From: a virus
Virus record (IMG/VR): IMGVR_UViG_3300009509_000706
Span: 1-64,000 of that record
DNA length: 64,000 nt
Reading direction: 5' to 3' (one strand)
Positions within the stretch are counted from its first letter, which is position 1. Every line of letters begins with the position of its first letter. Under the pieces are notes generated by a model, which was not told where the DNA came from, made no database searches, and saw only the letters and a program-made list of their open reading frames with translations. The translations under genes and the position numbers were made by a program. This document shows positions 16,814-26,461 of this stretch, in pieces.

Positions 16814-17314
16814 ATGCCTGTAGTAATGATTATACCTGAGCCGATAAAAATACGAGATGTGCGGGCGGCAATAGATGCTGGACTCATAAAGGCCAATATT
16901 ATCATCACGGTAGCTGATATGGATGAGGTAACGGCCACATGGGGAGAAAACGAAAAACCAGCATGGGAAGCTATTGGGCCGCGCACTTTAAAAGATGGCA
17001 GGGCGATAGATTATAAAACCAGCGATACCCCATTTTTATGGGTAAACGATGGCACGAAAGGCCCCTACCCTATCCCAAAATCAGGCCCGCATCCCAAAGG
17101 ATTGGGGCCTTTTCAGGTTGAATATATTCCAAAGACACAACCAAAAACTTTGCAAAGCGGCCCTGGTGGGCGTTTTGGCACGTTTATAAGTCCAAAGCGC
17201 GTTATGCATCCTGGCATAGAAGGTAGAGAATTCACCACGATAAGTGCGCTGCGAGCCGAGGAGCGGTTGGGCGGAATAATGCAACAACAGATAAACGCAG
17301 TATGGAGCTTGTAA
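16814..17314 (+). CDS. Tail-module protein before the tape measure
   Basis: 166 residues from the ATG at 16814. The N-terminal helix is followed by a Gly/Pro-rich middle (GPYPIPKSGPHPKGLGPF, SGPGGRFGTFISPKRVMHPG). It lies between chaperone and tape measure and could be a minor tail or tail-completion protein displaced from the usual order. No family recognised. Confidence 0.5.
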   Translation: MPVVMIIPEPIKIRDVRAAIDAGLIKANIIITVADMDEVTATWGENEKPAWEAIGPRTLKDGRAIDYKTSDTPFLWVNDGTKGPYPIPKSGPHPKGLGPFQVEYIPKTQPKTLQSGPGGRFGTFISPKRVMHPGIEGREFTTISALRAEERLGGIMQQQINAVWSL

Positions 17315-17315
17315 C

Positions 17316-20003
17316 TTGGCATTAAAAGAAGCTGGCGTAAGGCTGATTGCTCAAAACTTTCAAGAATACATGCGACAAATGGGCCAAATTAACAAGGCTC
17401 ACAAAACAGCCTTTAGCCAGACAGATAATATCCGCAAGCAAAATAGTGAAGTAGCCAAAAGTAGCAAAGAAGCTGGTGGCCTATCATCTGTCATGGGGGC
17501 TTTGAATCTCAAAACATTGGGCGCTGCTGGGGCCATCGCCATAATCACCAAAGGTGTGATAAGCCTCACCAAGTCTATGATACAACTCGCCAAAGAGAGT
17601 GCCTTAATTGCGGCTAGAAATGAAACGCTTGGCGTCGTGCTTGAACAGGTCGGAGATAATGCTGGCTATACTGCGCAGCAGATTTCCTTCGCTGAAGCCT
17701 CTGTAAAGAAAATGGGTATCACAACCTCGGCGGCCAGGCAATCTTTGGTAAAAATGGCACAAGCTAATATCGAATGGGCACAAGCCTCAGAACTTGCCCG
17801 CATTGCTCAGGATGCGGCAGTTATCGCCAATACCGATAGCTCACAAGCCTTCGAGACGATGGTATTTGCTATTCAATCGGGCAGTGTGCGGATGCTGCGC
17901 ACGCTCGGTATCAATGTTAGCTTTCAGCAAGCCTACGATAAAATGGCAAAGACACTTGGCACGACTTCTGAAGCCCTGACAGAACAGCAAAAAGTACAGG
18001 CGCGAGTTAATGCAGTCGTAGAGCGTGGTAGTGACATCGCTGGGGCTTACGAGGCCGCAATGGGTACAGTCGGCAAGCAAATGTCTTCTTTGACGCGCCT
18101 CGAAGAAGAAGCGAAGGCACAACTTGGCGAATTTACCAAGTTTGCATTGGCTGCTAGAGTAGAATTACAAACAGGGCTACTAAAAGCTGCAAATGCGGCG
18201 GGGCAAGGTTTTAGTGGGCTTGGGATGTTAATCAATCATGCCTGGCAAGAATCTGTCAAGATGCGTCAAAAGGTGGGTGAATTAGCCGAAAGCTGGTTGC
18301 AGGCACAAGGCTGGTTGAAAGAAGGCCAGACAATTCTTGACGGTCTGGCAGAGCGTATGTTCACCTTCAGCAAGGGTGTGTTCATCGTCGTGGCTGGCCT
18401 GCAAGCCTCAGTACAGACCTTTCTTGATTTCAGGCAAGTAATAAACGATGTTGTGGCCGCGTTGATCAAATCTTCTCCGGGCTTCCAAAAGTTCGTTGGT
18501 GGCTTGATTGCTATTCGAGATGTTGCCCAGAGTACCATTCGTACATTGTCTGGCCTCGTAGGCGGTCAGCGGGCGCAATTGATAGACGAGGAATCAGCGA
18601 GAGAACAGGAAAAAACTATCACAGGGCTTGGCAAGACCTTCGAGGAAAATTTCAAAGAGCGCATGGAAGATTTGGTAAATACTTTCCCATTTCTTAATCA
18701 ATCTTGGGATGAATTCAAGACGACTGCCGAGGTTTCTCTAGATCGGGGTACTGAGGCTATACAACGCCAGATCGCAGCCTTGAAACAGCAGCAAGCACAA
18801 CTTGAAGCCAGTGCAGAAGCCTTGCGCAAGGTAGAGGATATACAGCTTCGTTTCCAGCGGGCGGTTGCCGATGAAAATAGACGCTATGCCAAAGAGCAAG
18901 CAGACTTTGCTAGAGAAACAGCTAAAAAGCGTGAAGATTTACAGCGCAAGTTAAGCAAAGATTTGCAGAATCTAGAACGCGATGCGGCCAAGAGGGAAGC
19001 TGAAATTATCGCCGATGCCAGCCGCAAGCGCGTCGAGGATGAAAAGAAACGCAATCTAGAACTTGAACAAGAACGACGCCGTTTTGAATTGGCACAAATG
19101 CAGTCTTTGCGCCGTTTCCAGCTTGACGAACGACGCCTTGCTGCCGAGGGTGATATACTCGGCCTGATCCGCTTACGTGAGGACTTTGCATTACAGCAGC
19201 AGGAGGAACGAGAGAATAGAGACCTTGAGTTAAGAGAACAGGCCGAACAAGAGCGCCAAAGGCAACAGCAAGAACAGCAAGATATACAACGGCGGCTTGA
19301 GGATTTACGGCGCGAAGTGGAAGAACGGCGACAAGAGATATTTTCTCAACACGCCGAGGAACTGGCAGAGTTTCAGCGTTCAAACGAGGAAAAGCGGGCC
19401 GAAATGCAACGTTCCCACCAAGAGCGCCTGGAAGATGCGCAGCGGGCGCGTAATGAATCGTTACAAGATTTAGGCCGCGCCTTACAAGAGGAACAAAAGT
19501 TAACTCAAGAGGGGATGCAAGCCGTTGCTGCTGAAATTGCCAAAGTATTTGGCGACCAGGGTGCGGCGGATGCGCTGATTCAGGGATGGTCAGATCGCTC
19601 TCAAAGCGTCATGGCCCAAACTTTGACTGCCTATCAAGAGCGATTGTTAGAGCTTGCGCGTGCAATAGAGGCGCTGGAAAGCGGTGAAACTATACCATCA
19701 CCTACTGCCGGGGCTATCCCTTCCCGCCGACCACGCCGTCCTGATCGCGTCTTTAGAATGCAACACGGCGGGTCTGGCGTAGTAACAGGCCCAGCTACTT
19801 TCGAGGTAGAGCCAGGAATCACGGAGGCTTTCAGTTTTAGGCCGGTACGGGCCAGAAACACACTCGACGTGAATTTTAATACACTTAATGTTGCAGGGCT
19901 TGAGGGGGCCAGTCCGGGTGTTGTAGATGCGGCGGTTGAGAAAATGTGGCAGACTATGCAAGAGGCAGTTGATCGCCTATCGCTCAGGAAAGGACGTGGT
20001 TAA
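17316..20003 (+). CDS. Tape measure protein
   Basis: 895 residues from a TTG start. It is the longest gene of the module, directly after the chaperones. A hydrophobic patch lies near residues 67-95 (GAAGAIAIITKGVISLTKSM). Residues 1-350 are Ala/Gly-rich helices; about 490-790 is an almost continuous charged coiled coil rich in Arg, Glu and Gln. Tape measures set tail length at about 0.15 nm per residue, predicting a tail near 130 nm. The Gln/Arg/Glu-rich repeat is unusually dense. Confidence 0.88.
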   Translation: MALKEAGVRLIAQNFQEYMRQMGQINKAHKTAFSQTDNIRKQNSEVAKSSKEAGGLSSVMGALNLKTLGAAGAIAIITKGVISLTKSMIQLAKESALIAARNETLGVVLEQVGDNAGYTAQQISFAEASVKKMGITTSAARQSLVKMAQANIEWAQASELARIAQDAAVIANTDSSQAFETMVFAIQSGSVRMLRTLGINVSFQQAYDKMAKTLGTTSEALTEQQKVQARVNAVVERGSDIAGAYEAAMGTVGKQMSSLTRLEEEAKAQLGEFTKFALAARVELQTGLLKAANAAGQGFSGLGMLINHAWQESVKMRQKVGELAESWLQAQGWLKEGQTILDGLAERMFTFSKGVFIVVAGLQASVQTFLDFRQVINDVVAALIKSSPGFQKFVGGLIAIRDVAQSTIRTLSGLVGGQRAQLIDEESAREQEKTITGLGKTFEENFKERMEDLVNTFPFLNQSWDEFKTTAEVSLDRGTEAIQRQIAALKQQQAQLEASAEALRKVEDIQLRFQRAVADENRRYAKEQADFARETAKKREDLQRKLSKDLQNLERDAAKREAEIIADASRKRVEDEKKRNLELEQERRRFELAQMQSLRRFQLDERRLAAEGDILGLIRLREDFALQQQEERENRDLELREQAEQERQRQQQEQQDIQRRLEDLRREVEERRQEIFSQHAEELAEFQRSNEEKRAEMQRSHQERLEDAQRARNESLQDLGRALQEEQKLTQEGMQAVAAEIAKVFGDQGAADALIQGWSDRSQSVMAQTLTAYQERLLELARAIEALESGETIPSPTAGAIPSRRPRRPDRVFRMQHGGSGVVTGPATFEVEPGITEAFSFRPVRARNTLDVNFNTLNVAGLEGASPGVVDAAVEKMWQTMQEAVDRLSLRKGRG

Positions 20004-20395
20004 TGAGTCTGGCTGGTTCTTATGTGCTTCAAGATGCAACGGAGGCATACGAATTTCCAGTGCCACAAACGGTATGGAATGAACAGCCGCTTGGTGACGG
20101 ACTTGATGGTATACCAGCGTTGGATGCTTATCGTATCCATACTTGGCGCTGGACGACTCTCTCTCAAGATGAAATGTCAAAACTAACCGCATTTCAAACG
20201 AGGCAGCAAAATGGCACTTCTAGCTGGTTATATGTCGAGACCGAACCCTACGATCCAGCGTGCAATACTTCGCGCTACGGCACGGTAACTTATACCGATG
20301 CTAAAATCAAAAGTGTTACCAGAGATCGCGGCTTTCCAAATTACGAGAATGTTACCATCACCTTTGAAATATTGGTAACGGGGGCAGAAACATAG
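20003..20395 (+). CDS. Putative distal tail / tail-tip protein
   Basis: 130 residues, one base of overlap with the tape measure. Strand-rich, with WRWTTLSQDEMSKLTAFQT and a C-terminal VTITFEILVTG. Small beta-sandwich proteins just after the tape measure are usually distal tail proteins. Assignment by position and fold impression. Confidence 0.5.
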   Translation: MSLAGSYVLQDATEAYEFPVPQTVWNEQPLGDGLDGIPALDAYRIHTWRWTTLSQDEMSKLTAFQTRQQNGTSSWLYVETEPYDPACNTSRYGTVTYTDAKIKSVTRDRGFPNYENVTITFEILVTGAET

Positions 20396-22557
20396 TGGCA
20401 ATACCAGCGGGGCGTATAGACGACAAAGTACATGCAGCAAGGTTTAGGGCTAAGGCTGGTTTAATCATTAGCTTCGAGCCAAATTATTGTCCAATCGGTA
20501 TAGATTATCTGGACGTTGATTTTTCACCTGTGCCGATATTTGACCTAGCTAATGTCCATGTTTGTGAGGATGTTGACGTGGCATGGGATGCTACGTCATC
20601 TTATAGTCCATTCGATACATTGGTCGGGCCGCCGCCTGCTGGCACGACTTGGCATGTTGACTGGGGAGATGGTAATACTTCGAGTGGCAATAACATTGCA
20701 ACGGCTAGCGGCAATTATGGCGCAGCAGCGAACGAGTGGGATTTAGGCGCTGCCGATGCGCCAGAAGATGGTGTGTATACCATCACTTTTACCTTGACGG
20801 ACGATAATGGTTTACAAACGGTCATAGAACGTCAAATACAAGTTATTCAGTGCGTGGGACTTTTTGCTGGTATAGCAGGACTTGGCGGCGGTGATGGGCC
20901 TTATGTTGCTCCTGGTGCTGGTACAGATGATTGGATAGCGGGGCCTGGCGATCTGGACGGCAATTTGTTAAATGTTAACGCCGTTTTGGAAGATGACTCG
21001 AATAGCGGCTTCTGGATTGCCACAGATGGCGGCATAGCTTATAGCGGCGATAACGGCCAACATTGGAAGCGCATAGAAAATAGTGCGCCGCCAAACTCTT
21101 GGAATGATGGCGTTGCCCCTATAGGCTCAGATGTTCGTTATATCGGTATCGTGCAAAGCAAGGGCAATGCCAACCAGCTTTTTGCCCTGGCTCGCTGGCA
21201 AGAGGCAGGGGGCAATTGGCGCAGTGCGATCCGTTATTCATTCGATAAGGGCCAAACTTGGACATGGCATAATCTAGGCGGAAATCACGGTCTAGCAGCA
21301 GCAAATTGGGGCTATCCCTACTCATTCGTGCAAGATTCCTGGTGCTGGAGCGATAACCCAGGAGTCGGTATAAACAGACAACAGCCTTCAAAACATGAGC
21401 ATATTGATACGGCTAATGTCACACAAGCAGCGGGCGAGGGCGGCGCAAGAATAACATGGAGTTATAATAAAGTCAACACGGATTCAATTCTACAAACGTT
21501 CGTTATAGACTTGGGTGTCTATATCGTTCTGAGTAACGTTACACAAATAGGCGGTATCAATTGCCAGGGCAGGACAGGAGATTGTACCGATACCATGACG
21601 TGGGTTGTCACTATACCATTGGTCGATCTAAGTACGGCGACACTTAATCCGCAAACAGGACATGGCCCTGACTCATGTCCGATCACTGGCAGCTCACAAC
21701 TTTTGCTATGGGATTCTGCTGTAGTAGGTTATCCACCAGACAATGTAACACGAACGGCACTTGCACACTTACCTTTGGAAATTTTTAGATATGCAGTTGT
21801 AACATTTAGTCACACCCCACAATTCTACACGGGCCAGGGTTACAACGAGCTTCTTTTCCAATGGTTTCAATTCTATCCTCACGTCGTTTACGATGAAGTA
21901 TACGTCATCGGTGCTGATACCTCACAGGATGGGCAATATCTACACGTGACGACGTGGGAAGGCGAGGCATTGAGACACCGTATTTACGAGCTTTCAGAAG
22001 ACAGTTTCAGGTTGCTAGGTGTAGTTAGTCTTGGTGGAGCGACCCTCGCCCAGGTACAGGCGCGGACGTATTGGGCCAAGCCGTTTTGCCCGAATGGCTA
22101 TACAGGTAGCGTGGTAGACAAGGTTTATATCTATGGCCGGATGAACCACCCCACTCTAGGCATTGCACAACTCATAGAATCTGATAATAGAGGCGAAACG
22201 ATTGCTGACTTGAGTGATGGAACCTGGACGACAGAATGGATCGGCGCAATGGAGATCGATCCGTTATACCCTGACACTATCTATGTTTGCTTAAACAGCG
22301 GCGCATCTAGAATGTGGATTAGTGATGACGGTGGGACGGCGTGGTCTAACGTGAGCGCCCTCGGCTTTCAAGTAGAGACGATGGATTTAAATCCTGATTT
22401 TGAATTTGAAATTATCATCGGCAATCGTGCAGCAGCAGCTAATCCGATAAAGTATTCTATGGATGATGGCCTGTCTTGGTTTACCGTTTCTACAGGTCTG
22501 CCCGCCGCGCCCGCTGGTGGCATAGGTGGGATATATCTGATTAGTGAGAGAGTATAA
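20395..22557 (+). CDS. Tail protein with PKD domain and BNR-like propeller
   Basis: 720 residues from a GTG overlapping the previous stop. Residues 50-150 contain a PKD-type domain (WHVDWGDGNTSS; YTITFTLTDDNG). After residue 200, Asp-box blades recur: ATDGGIAYSGDNGQHW, SFDKGQTW, ESDNRGET, SDDGGTAW, SMDDGLSW. A long insertion separates the early and late blades. This is the second propeller protein in the tail, which points to carbohydrate or surface-polymer binding. No catalytic sialidase Arg triad or FRIP motif was recognised, so hydrolase activity is not claimed. Confidence 0.65.
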   Translation: MAIPAGRIDDKVHAARFRAKAGLIISFEPNYCPIGIDYLDVDFSPVPIFDLANVHVCEDVDVAWDATSSYSPFDTLVGPPPAGTTWHVDWGDGNTSSGNNIATASGNYGAAANEWDLGAADAPEDGVYTITFTLTDDNGLQTVIERQIQVIQCVGLFAGIAGLGGGDGPYVAPGAGTDDWIAGPGDLDGNLLNVNAVLEDDSNSGFWIATDGGIAYSGDNGQHWKRIENSAPPNSWNDGVAPIGSDVRYIGIVQSKGNANQLFALARWQEAGGNWRSAIRYSFDKGQTWTWHNLGGNHGLAAANWGYPYSFVQDSWCWSDNPGVGINRQQPSKHEHIDTANVTQAAGEGGARITWSYNKVNTDSILQTFVIDLGVYIVLSNVTQIGGINCQGRTGDCTDTMTWVVTIPLVDLSTATLNPQTGHGPDSCPITGSSQLLLWDSAVVGYPPDNVTRTALAHLPLEIFRYAVVTFSHTPQFYTGQGYNELLFQWFQFYPHVVYDEVYVIGADTSQDGQYLHVTTWEGEALRHRIYELSEDSFRLLGVVSLGGATLAQVQARTYWAKPFCPNGYTGSVVDKVYIYGRMNHPTLGIAQLIESDNRGETIADLSDGTWTTEWIGAMEIDPLYPDTIYVCLNSGASRMWISDDGGTAWSNVSALGFQVETMDLNPDFEFEIIIGNRAAAANPIKYSMDDGLSWFTVSTGLPAAPAGGIGGIYLISERV

Positions 22558-22560
22558 TGC

Positions 22561-23622
22561 ATGGCAGGTTTTGAGTGGTTAAACGATCTTGAAGTTTCAA
22601 ACATCGTCGGCGATGGGGAAGCTGGCGGATATTCGGCCAGCTTTTCTTTCTATAACGACCAGGCCGCACCGCAACTTATGCGTCAGATTGAATTTTATCA
22701 TCGCAACTTTAGCCGAGTAACCTGGGAAGCCGCCGACAGACTTGCATTTCGTGGCGTCTTGACACCACAATCATTAGATGCCAGCCGTTCAGCTTCGCGC
22801 GTTACAGCTATTGCCCATACTTATCATCACCCATTAGGACAGATACCCCTTTCTGGATGTTCGTTCGAGAATAGTGCCGCAGGCGCCCATAATCACCAAA
22901 TCAACGGCTTGAACTTGGGAAAGGTTATTGAGCATTTGTCAACCGAACATGTAACGATAACAGGCGGCATAGATATTTCACAGGTTGAAACGACGAGTTG
23001 GGCCGATCCTGGGGCGACAGATGGTACATCGCCACTCACTGTTTACGTCGTGCGCGAAAGTGCGTCGTTGTGGCAAGCTATGCGTAATGTGGCGGATGAC
23101 GAATTTTTCATATTGTACTTTGATCGGCTGAACAGACTCGTTTATAAACAGCATCCACAATTTGCATCTACCACGCCATCTGTAGTTGCTGAATTGGATA
23201 ATACTATTTTATTGTCTCCCTACCGAGTAGACTATCGCACTGAACCTGGACCGCGCAATGTCATGATTCTGGGATTAACCAGTAATTTTACAGTGCTTGA
23301 ATCAACTTATCCCGCAGGGGCGGGTGTTGACGTGCGGGGGCAAAGATTTGAGATTCGTTGTGAGAGCCAAGCACGTCTCGATGCGTTAGCTTACAGGATG
23401 TACAATTGGCTCAATAGAGATTACACGGCGACCATTGCATTGCCAGGGGCATGGCCCTTTGAGCTTTACGATCACGTAGAGCTTACTCTGTCTGGCACAG
23501 CGACAAATGGCGTTACATTTTCGTGGTCAGAAAAGAGCTTTTATGTGAGGCGTGTTGAATACCGTAAAGTACAAACTTTTGGCTGGGTAACAACTTTGAC
23601 GCTTGATGAGGCAATGGTATGA
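22561..23622 (+). CDS. Putative tail-tip hub / baseplate protein
   Basis: 353 residues. Mixed alpha/beta with WQAMRNVADDEFFILYFDRLNRLVY and YRVDYRTEPGPRNVMIL, resembling gp27/gpD-like hub proteins, which also read a domain with conserved E-x-P-R-N. The next gene begins with an OB-like domain, as in hub-spike pairs. A role in tail-tip assembly and host contact is inferred. Confidence 0.5.
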   Translation: MAGFEWLNDLEVSNIVGDGEAGGYSASFSFYNDQAAPQLMRQIEFYHRNFSRVTWEAADRLAFRGVLTPQSLDASRSASRVTAIAHTYHHPLGQIPLSGCSFENSAAGAHNHQINGLNLGKVIEHLSTEHVTITGGIDISQVETTSWADPGATDGTSPLTVYVVRESASLWQAMRNVADDEFFILYFDRLNRLVYKQHPQFASTTPSVVAELDNTILLSPYRVDYRTEPGPRNVMILGLTSNFTVLESTYPAGAGVDVRGQRFEIRCESQARLDALAYRMYNWLNRDYTATIALPGAWPFELYDHVELTLSGTATNGVTFSWSEKSFYVRRVEYRKVQTFGWVTTLTLDEAMV

Positions 23623-25421
23623 GAAACAAAGAAGATACCCTACTTGAAATTATCAGGATAACGAAAGAACATGAGCGGTCACGTGTTTATATCGGCGTAG
23701 AAGTGACGCGCAATTCTGGCAGTGCGACCGTGCCACCTGTTGGATACGTCGATGTCAAGATAGATGGTATTGGAACATTGGCCCGCTATTTCGGCGCTGA
23801 ACCAGCAATCGGTGATTATGTAGAAGTAATGATGGTAGAACGATCAACGCCAGTTATCATAACCAATCATTCTAGCGGCTTGAGTCGAGGTTGGCCTTTT
23901 GACAATACTGTCAAGACCGATCCGACGAATCCGGCAGCAGATACTACGACTGTCGCGGGGGCCATTGCGCTTGCTGCTGCGGGTGATAATATCATTTTCG
24001 GGCCAGCAACTTATACTAGCGACGGCCAGACATTGCCCGATGATACGGCAGCCTCATCTGTCTCACAAGACAAACAAGATACCGTCTTACAGACGACAAC
24101 TAATCAAAGTTGTATAATTATTGGAACCAACAGAACAAATCTGATAAGTCATTTAACTATAAAAAATACTTATACCGCCGATACTAGCACTATTAGGGCC
24201 ATTACGACTGGTGCTAATTCTATTCTTGATTTGCGGGATTGTTATCTCTATGCTTACAATGCCAGTGTGACAAATGCCTATGCGCGAGCATTATATGCAT
24301 CTGGTATAGTATATGCTACTGATTGCAAGTTTGAAGCTAATTGTGGCTATAGTAATATTACAGTAGCAGCTTTCGCTGATAATGGCGGAATTATTTATCT
24401 TGATGCAGGTTGTATCTGTGATGGATTGGACTATGATGTTTATGCAGTGGCAGGTGGTACAATCAGATTAAATGGCTGTGTGCTCGTAAACGGCACGATA
24501 GGTGGCGCGGGAACGATCACGGGTTGGTGGCGGGATACGAGTGGTAATCTGCACGCCTCGACGACCGGGGGCGGGAACATAGATTTAGAGGGAACTGGAA
24601 ATATCATCTTCGATGCCGATGCTGATACCTATGATACAGAAACAGCAGACGATGAAATAACACGCTATATCGGCGGTAATGCGCGGATGCAATACGATGA
24701 CGAGGGAATCAAATCGCTTAGTAGGATATTTGAAGGCGTCTGGTATGACTATCCTTTATCAGATACGACAGAAGGTGATCACTTTCGAGAATATTCTGCA
24801 ACTTATCCAACTGGTTGGACAGAAGTAGATGCACCAGCAGCTACGAACACTAATAATCTCTATTCTTTTTGGTTCATTCGTGGTACGAGTGCCGAGGTCA
24901 GTTGGGATTATCGTTTACAAACAGGTATTACTATAGAGAGCCTCGCAGCAAGTGCCTGGGCTTCATTTCTATTTGGGCCTTTTCTATTTCGCGATGGTGG
25001 ATATACCGCTGACATTGATTATTACTTTTCTATACATGGTGAAACAGCCGCCGCCTTTGATGCGAGCAAATATGTTCGTGTTCATTTACAATGGTCTAGT
25101 GCTGGATCGGTATGGCGTGTTCAGGGGGAATCTGATGCCAACGACGGGGGAGGGCAAACTGCTTCTGGTTGGACTAACTTAACTGCCGGCCCAATTGTTC
25201 AACCGCTTTATTTTAGGATTGCGATTCAGAATAATGCAAATAAAACGACACGCGAATATTGGGGAGCACAATATTTACCAGCTTTTCATTCGCTAATACA
25301 ACAGGTAGATGAAACGACAACCTGGGGGCAAGTATGGTGGAGGGTACATCAAAGTCGTGGGGCTGGAATTGACGATTATTGGTCTTTAGGAGCGGTAGAT
25401 TATCTTGCTGGAAGTCCATAA
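23619..25421 (+). CDS. Putative tailspike: OB-like N-terminus, beta-helix, C-terminal lectin-like domain
   Basis: 600 residues, 4-base overlap with the hub gene. Residues 1-90 look like a gp5/gpV OB domain (GYVDVKIDGIGTLARYFGAEPAIGDYVEVMMV). Residues 110-310 have parallel beta-helix periodicity (ANSILDLRDCYLYAYN, ASGIVYATDCKFEAN, NGGIIYLDAGC, GGTIRLNGC). After about 390 a beta-sandwich domain follows (FWFIRGTSAEVSWDY ... YWSLGAVDYL). This is the likely receptor-binding protein. No depolymerase active site could be recognised. Confidence 0.6.
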   Translation: MRNKEDTLLEIIRITKEHERSRVYIGVEVTRNSGSATVPPVGYVDVKIDGIGTLARYFGAEPAIGDYVEVMMVERSTPVIITNHSSGLSRGWPFDNTVKTDPTNPAADTTTVAGAIALAAAGDNIIFGPATYTSDGQTLPDDTAASSVSQDKQDTVLQTTTNQSCIIIGTNRTNLISHLTIKNTYTADTSTIRAITTGANSILDLRDCYLYAYNASVTNAYARALYASGIVYATDCKFEANCGYSNITVAAFADNGGIIYLDAGCICDGLDYDVYAVAGGTIRLNGCVLVNGTIGGAGTITGWWRDTSGNLHASTTGGGNIDLEGTGNIIFDADADTYDTETADDEITRYIGGNARMQYDDEGIKSLSRIFEGVWYDYPLSDTTEGDHFREYSATYPTGWTEVDAPAATNTNNLYSFWFIRGTSAEVSWDYRLQTGITIESLAASAWASFLFGPFLFRDGGYTADIDYYFSIHGETAAAFDASKYVRVHLQWSSAGSVWRVQGESDANDGGGQTASGWTNLTAGPIVQPLYFRIAIQNNANKTTREYWGAQYLPAFHSLIQQVDETTTWGQVWWRVHQSRGAGIDDYWSLGAVDYLAGSP

Positions 25422-25490
25422 ACTCAAGTCAGGATATACCAGACTTTAGCAGCCAACAGGTGGGGATATTAGAGAAAGGCATTAAAACAC

Positions 25491-25868
25491 ATGGTTGACA
25501 CGTTGCTAGACGCTGAACGCCTACGGGCACAGGTAGAAATTGAGATTACGAAGCAGGCACTAGAGCTTTTCAAAAGTCTGCGGCAAGAATACTCCGATAT
25601 GAACGAGCGCCTACAAAGGCGCGTTGATGAGCTTGAAAAACAGCGAGCCGATAGTATCAAGCGCCTTGACGATCTCTCGATTTCATTAAAGGCCGCGCAG
25701 AAAAAAGAGAAAGATTATCAGAGCACAATCGCCAGGTTGACTAGAGAGGTAGAGGATTTGCGCCGAGAGATTATTTCATTGCGCAATGAAAATGTAGCCC
25801 TGAGCCGTTTGGTAGAGGAACTGCGCAACGAGATAGATGGTTTCCGGGCGGATATGCGCGGGGATTGA
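25491..25868 (+). CDS. Coiled-coil protein
   Basis: 125 residues, AGAGAAAGG upstream of the ATG. It is almost wholly heptad repeats (residues 30-120: LQRRVDELEKQRADSIKRLDD, TREVEDLRREIISLRNENV) without a membrane segment or signal peptide. It lies between tailspike and holin candidate and could be a tail-fibre chaperone or lysis accessory. A copy of the 16-bp palindrome lies within it, and its stop codon forms part of the next promoter. Confidence 0.7.
   Translation: MVDTLLDAERLRAQVEIEITKQALELFKSLRQEYSDMNERLQRRVDELEKQRADSIKRLDDLSISLKAAQKKEKDYQSTIARLTREVEDLRREIISLRNENVALSRLVEELRNEIDGFRADMRGD
25775..25790. repeat. 16-bp palindrome, copy 1
   Basis: TTCATTGCGCAATGAA, perfectly self-complementary, here inside the coiled-coil gene. 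Identical copies are at 40124-40139 and 53787-53802. Symmetry and length suit a dimeric DNA-binding protein. Confidence 0.75.
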
Positions 25869-25893
25869 AATTTAATGCAAGATATGATATAAT
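25865..25893 (+). promoter_or_regulatory. Sigma70-type promoter for the holin candidate
   Basis: TTGAAA (25865-25870), 17-base spacer, perfect TATAAT (25888-25893). The TGA inside the -35 box is the stop codon of the upstream gene. Confidence 0.65.
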
Positions 25894-25909
25894 GAGTATA
25901 GGTATTTCT

Positions 25910-25965
25910 CCAGGCGTTCTGTAAAGCAGACTTTGGCAATTGGTATATCTGCTGGGGATGCTTGG
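25910..25965 (+). ncRNA. Structured leader before the holin candidate
   Basis: CCAGGCGTTC (25910-25919) pairs with GGATGCTTGG (25956-25965), using G.U pairs, and GCAGA (25926-25930) with TCTGC (25948-25952) inside it. The element begins about ten bases after the predicted +1 and lies about 45 bases before the ATG at 26012. It could tune timing of lysis. Confidence 0.4.
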
Positions 25966-26011
25966 CAGGTTTCACAAAACTTATATTAAAAGAAAGGTAA
26001 AAGGTGTTAGA

Positions 26012-26281
26012 ATGGAATACATGATCGGTACAATAGCAGTAAGCGCCCTGATTTTCGCTATCGTCGAATTTGCCAAAGCGAAACTCGGAATCAAGGACGG
26101 GGCCGTCGTTACTCTCGTGGCTATTCTTGGCGTGCTATTCACGGGGGTTTCAATATCAATCACTCAGGGTTACATCCCGCCCGACGTTGCTATCTGGATC
26201 GCTGGTATTGTTGAGTTTTTGGCTTCTATCCTCGGAGCGATGGGATTCTATAGTTATTTGAAGCGAAAGAATATCTATTGA
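26012..26281 (+). CDS. Holin candidate (small three-helix membrane protein)
   Basis: 89 residues from the ATG at 26012 (AAAGG upstream). Three hydrophobic helices: about residues 5-20, 32-53 and 61-82, then a short basic tail KRKN. Size, topology and position at the end of the tail module suit a class I-like holin. No endolysin gene was recognised next to it or elsewhere in the window. Confidence 0.6.
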   Translation: MEYMIGTIAVSALIFAIVEFAKAKLGIKDGAVVTLVAILGVLFTGVSISITQGYIPPDVAIWIAGIVEFLASILGAMGFYSYLKRKNIY

Positions 26282-26306
26282 CGCCGCCGTGATTTCATGG
26301 TACAAT
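26278..26306 (+). promoter_or_regulatory. Sigma70-type promoter overlapping the holin stop codon
   Basis: TTGACG (26278-26283), 17-base spacer, TACAAT (26301-26306). The TGA of the -35 box is the holin gene's stop codon. The only thing downstream before a strong terminator is a hairpin-rich stretch without a reading frame. Confidence 0.65.
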
Positions 26307-26312
26307 ATAACT

Positions 26313-26425
26313 GGTAAGCATTTAGTCCGTTGCGTGGGGACAAGCCCCACGCTACAAGACGGGCGCTATTTCTCCTTTCGCAGACGGCCCTGGTAAAAGG
26401 TGACACCAGGGCCGTTCTGTTTTTA
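26313..26425 (+). ncRNA. Candidate small RNA between promoter and terminator
   Basis: About 110 bases from the predicted +1 to the terminator. It contains GCGTGGGG/CCCCACGC (hairpin near 26330-26351), extended by CCGT/ACGG arms, then the terminator hairpin. No start codon with a ribosome binding site and usable frame was found. Expression is inferred from the promoter and terminator. Confidence 0.45.
26384..26425 (+). terminator. Intrinsic terminator
   Basis: An 11-bp stem (26384-26394 with 26405-26415, ACGGCCCTGGT/ACCAGGGCCGT), 10-base loop, followed by TCTGTTTTTAT. Confidence 0.85.
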
Positions 26426-26461
26426 TAGTGATTTCAGGGCCAATCTTGCCAAAGTCTGCAT

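Noticed and set aside
19006-19383. Minus-strand frame in the tape measure coiled coil
   Set aside because: Arises from repetitive Glu/Arg/Gln codons on the opposite strand.
26320-26360. Hairpin with possible tRNA-like look
   Set aside because: No acceptor stem, T-loop sequence or CCA; treated as part of a small RNA instead.
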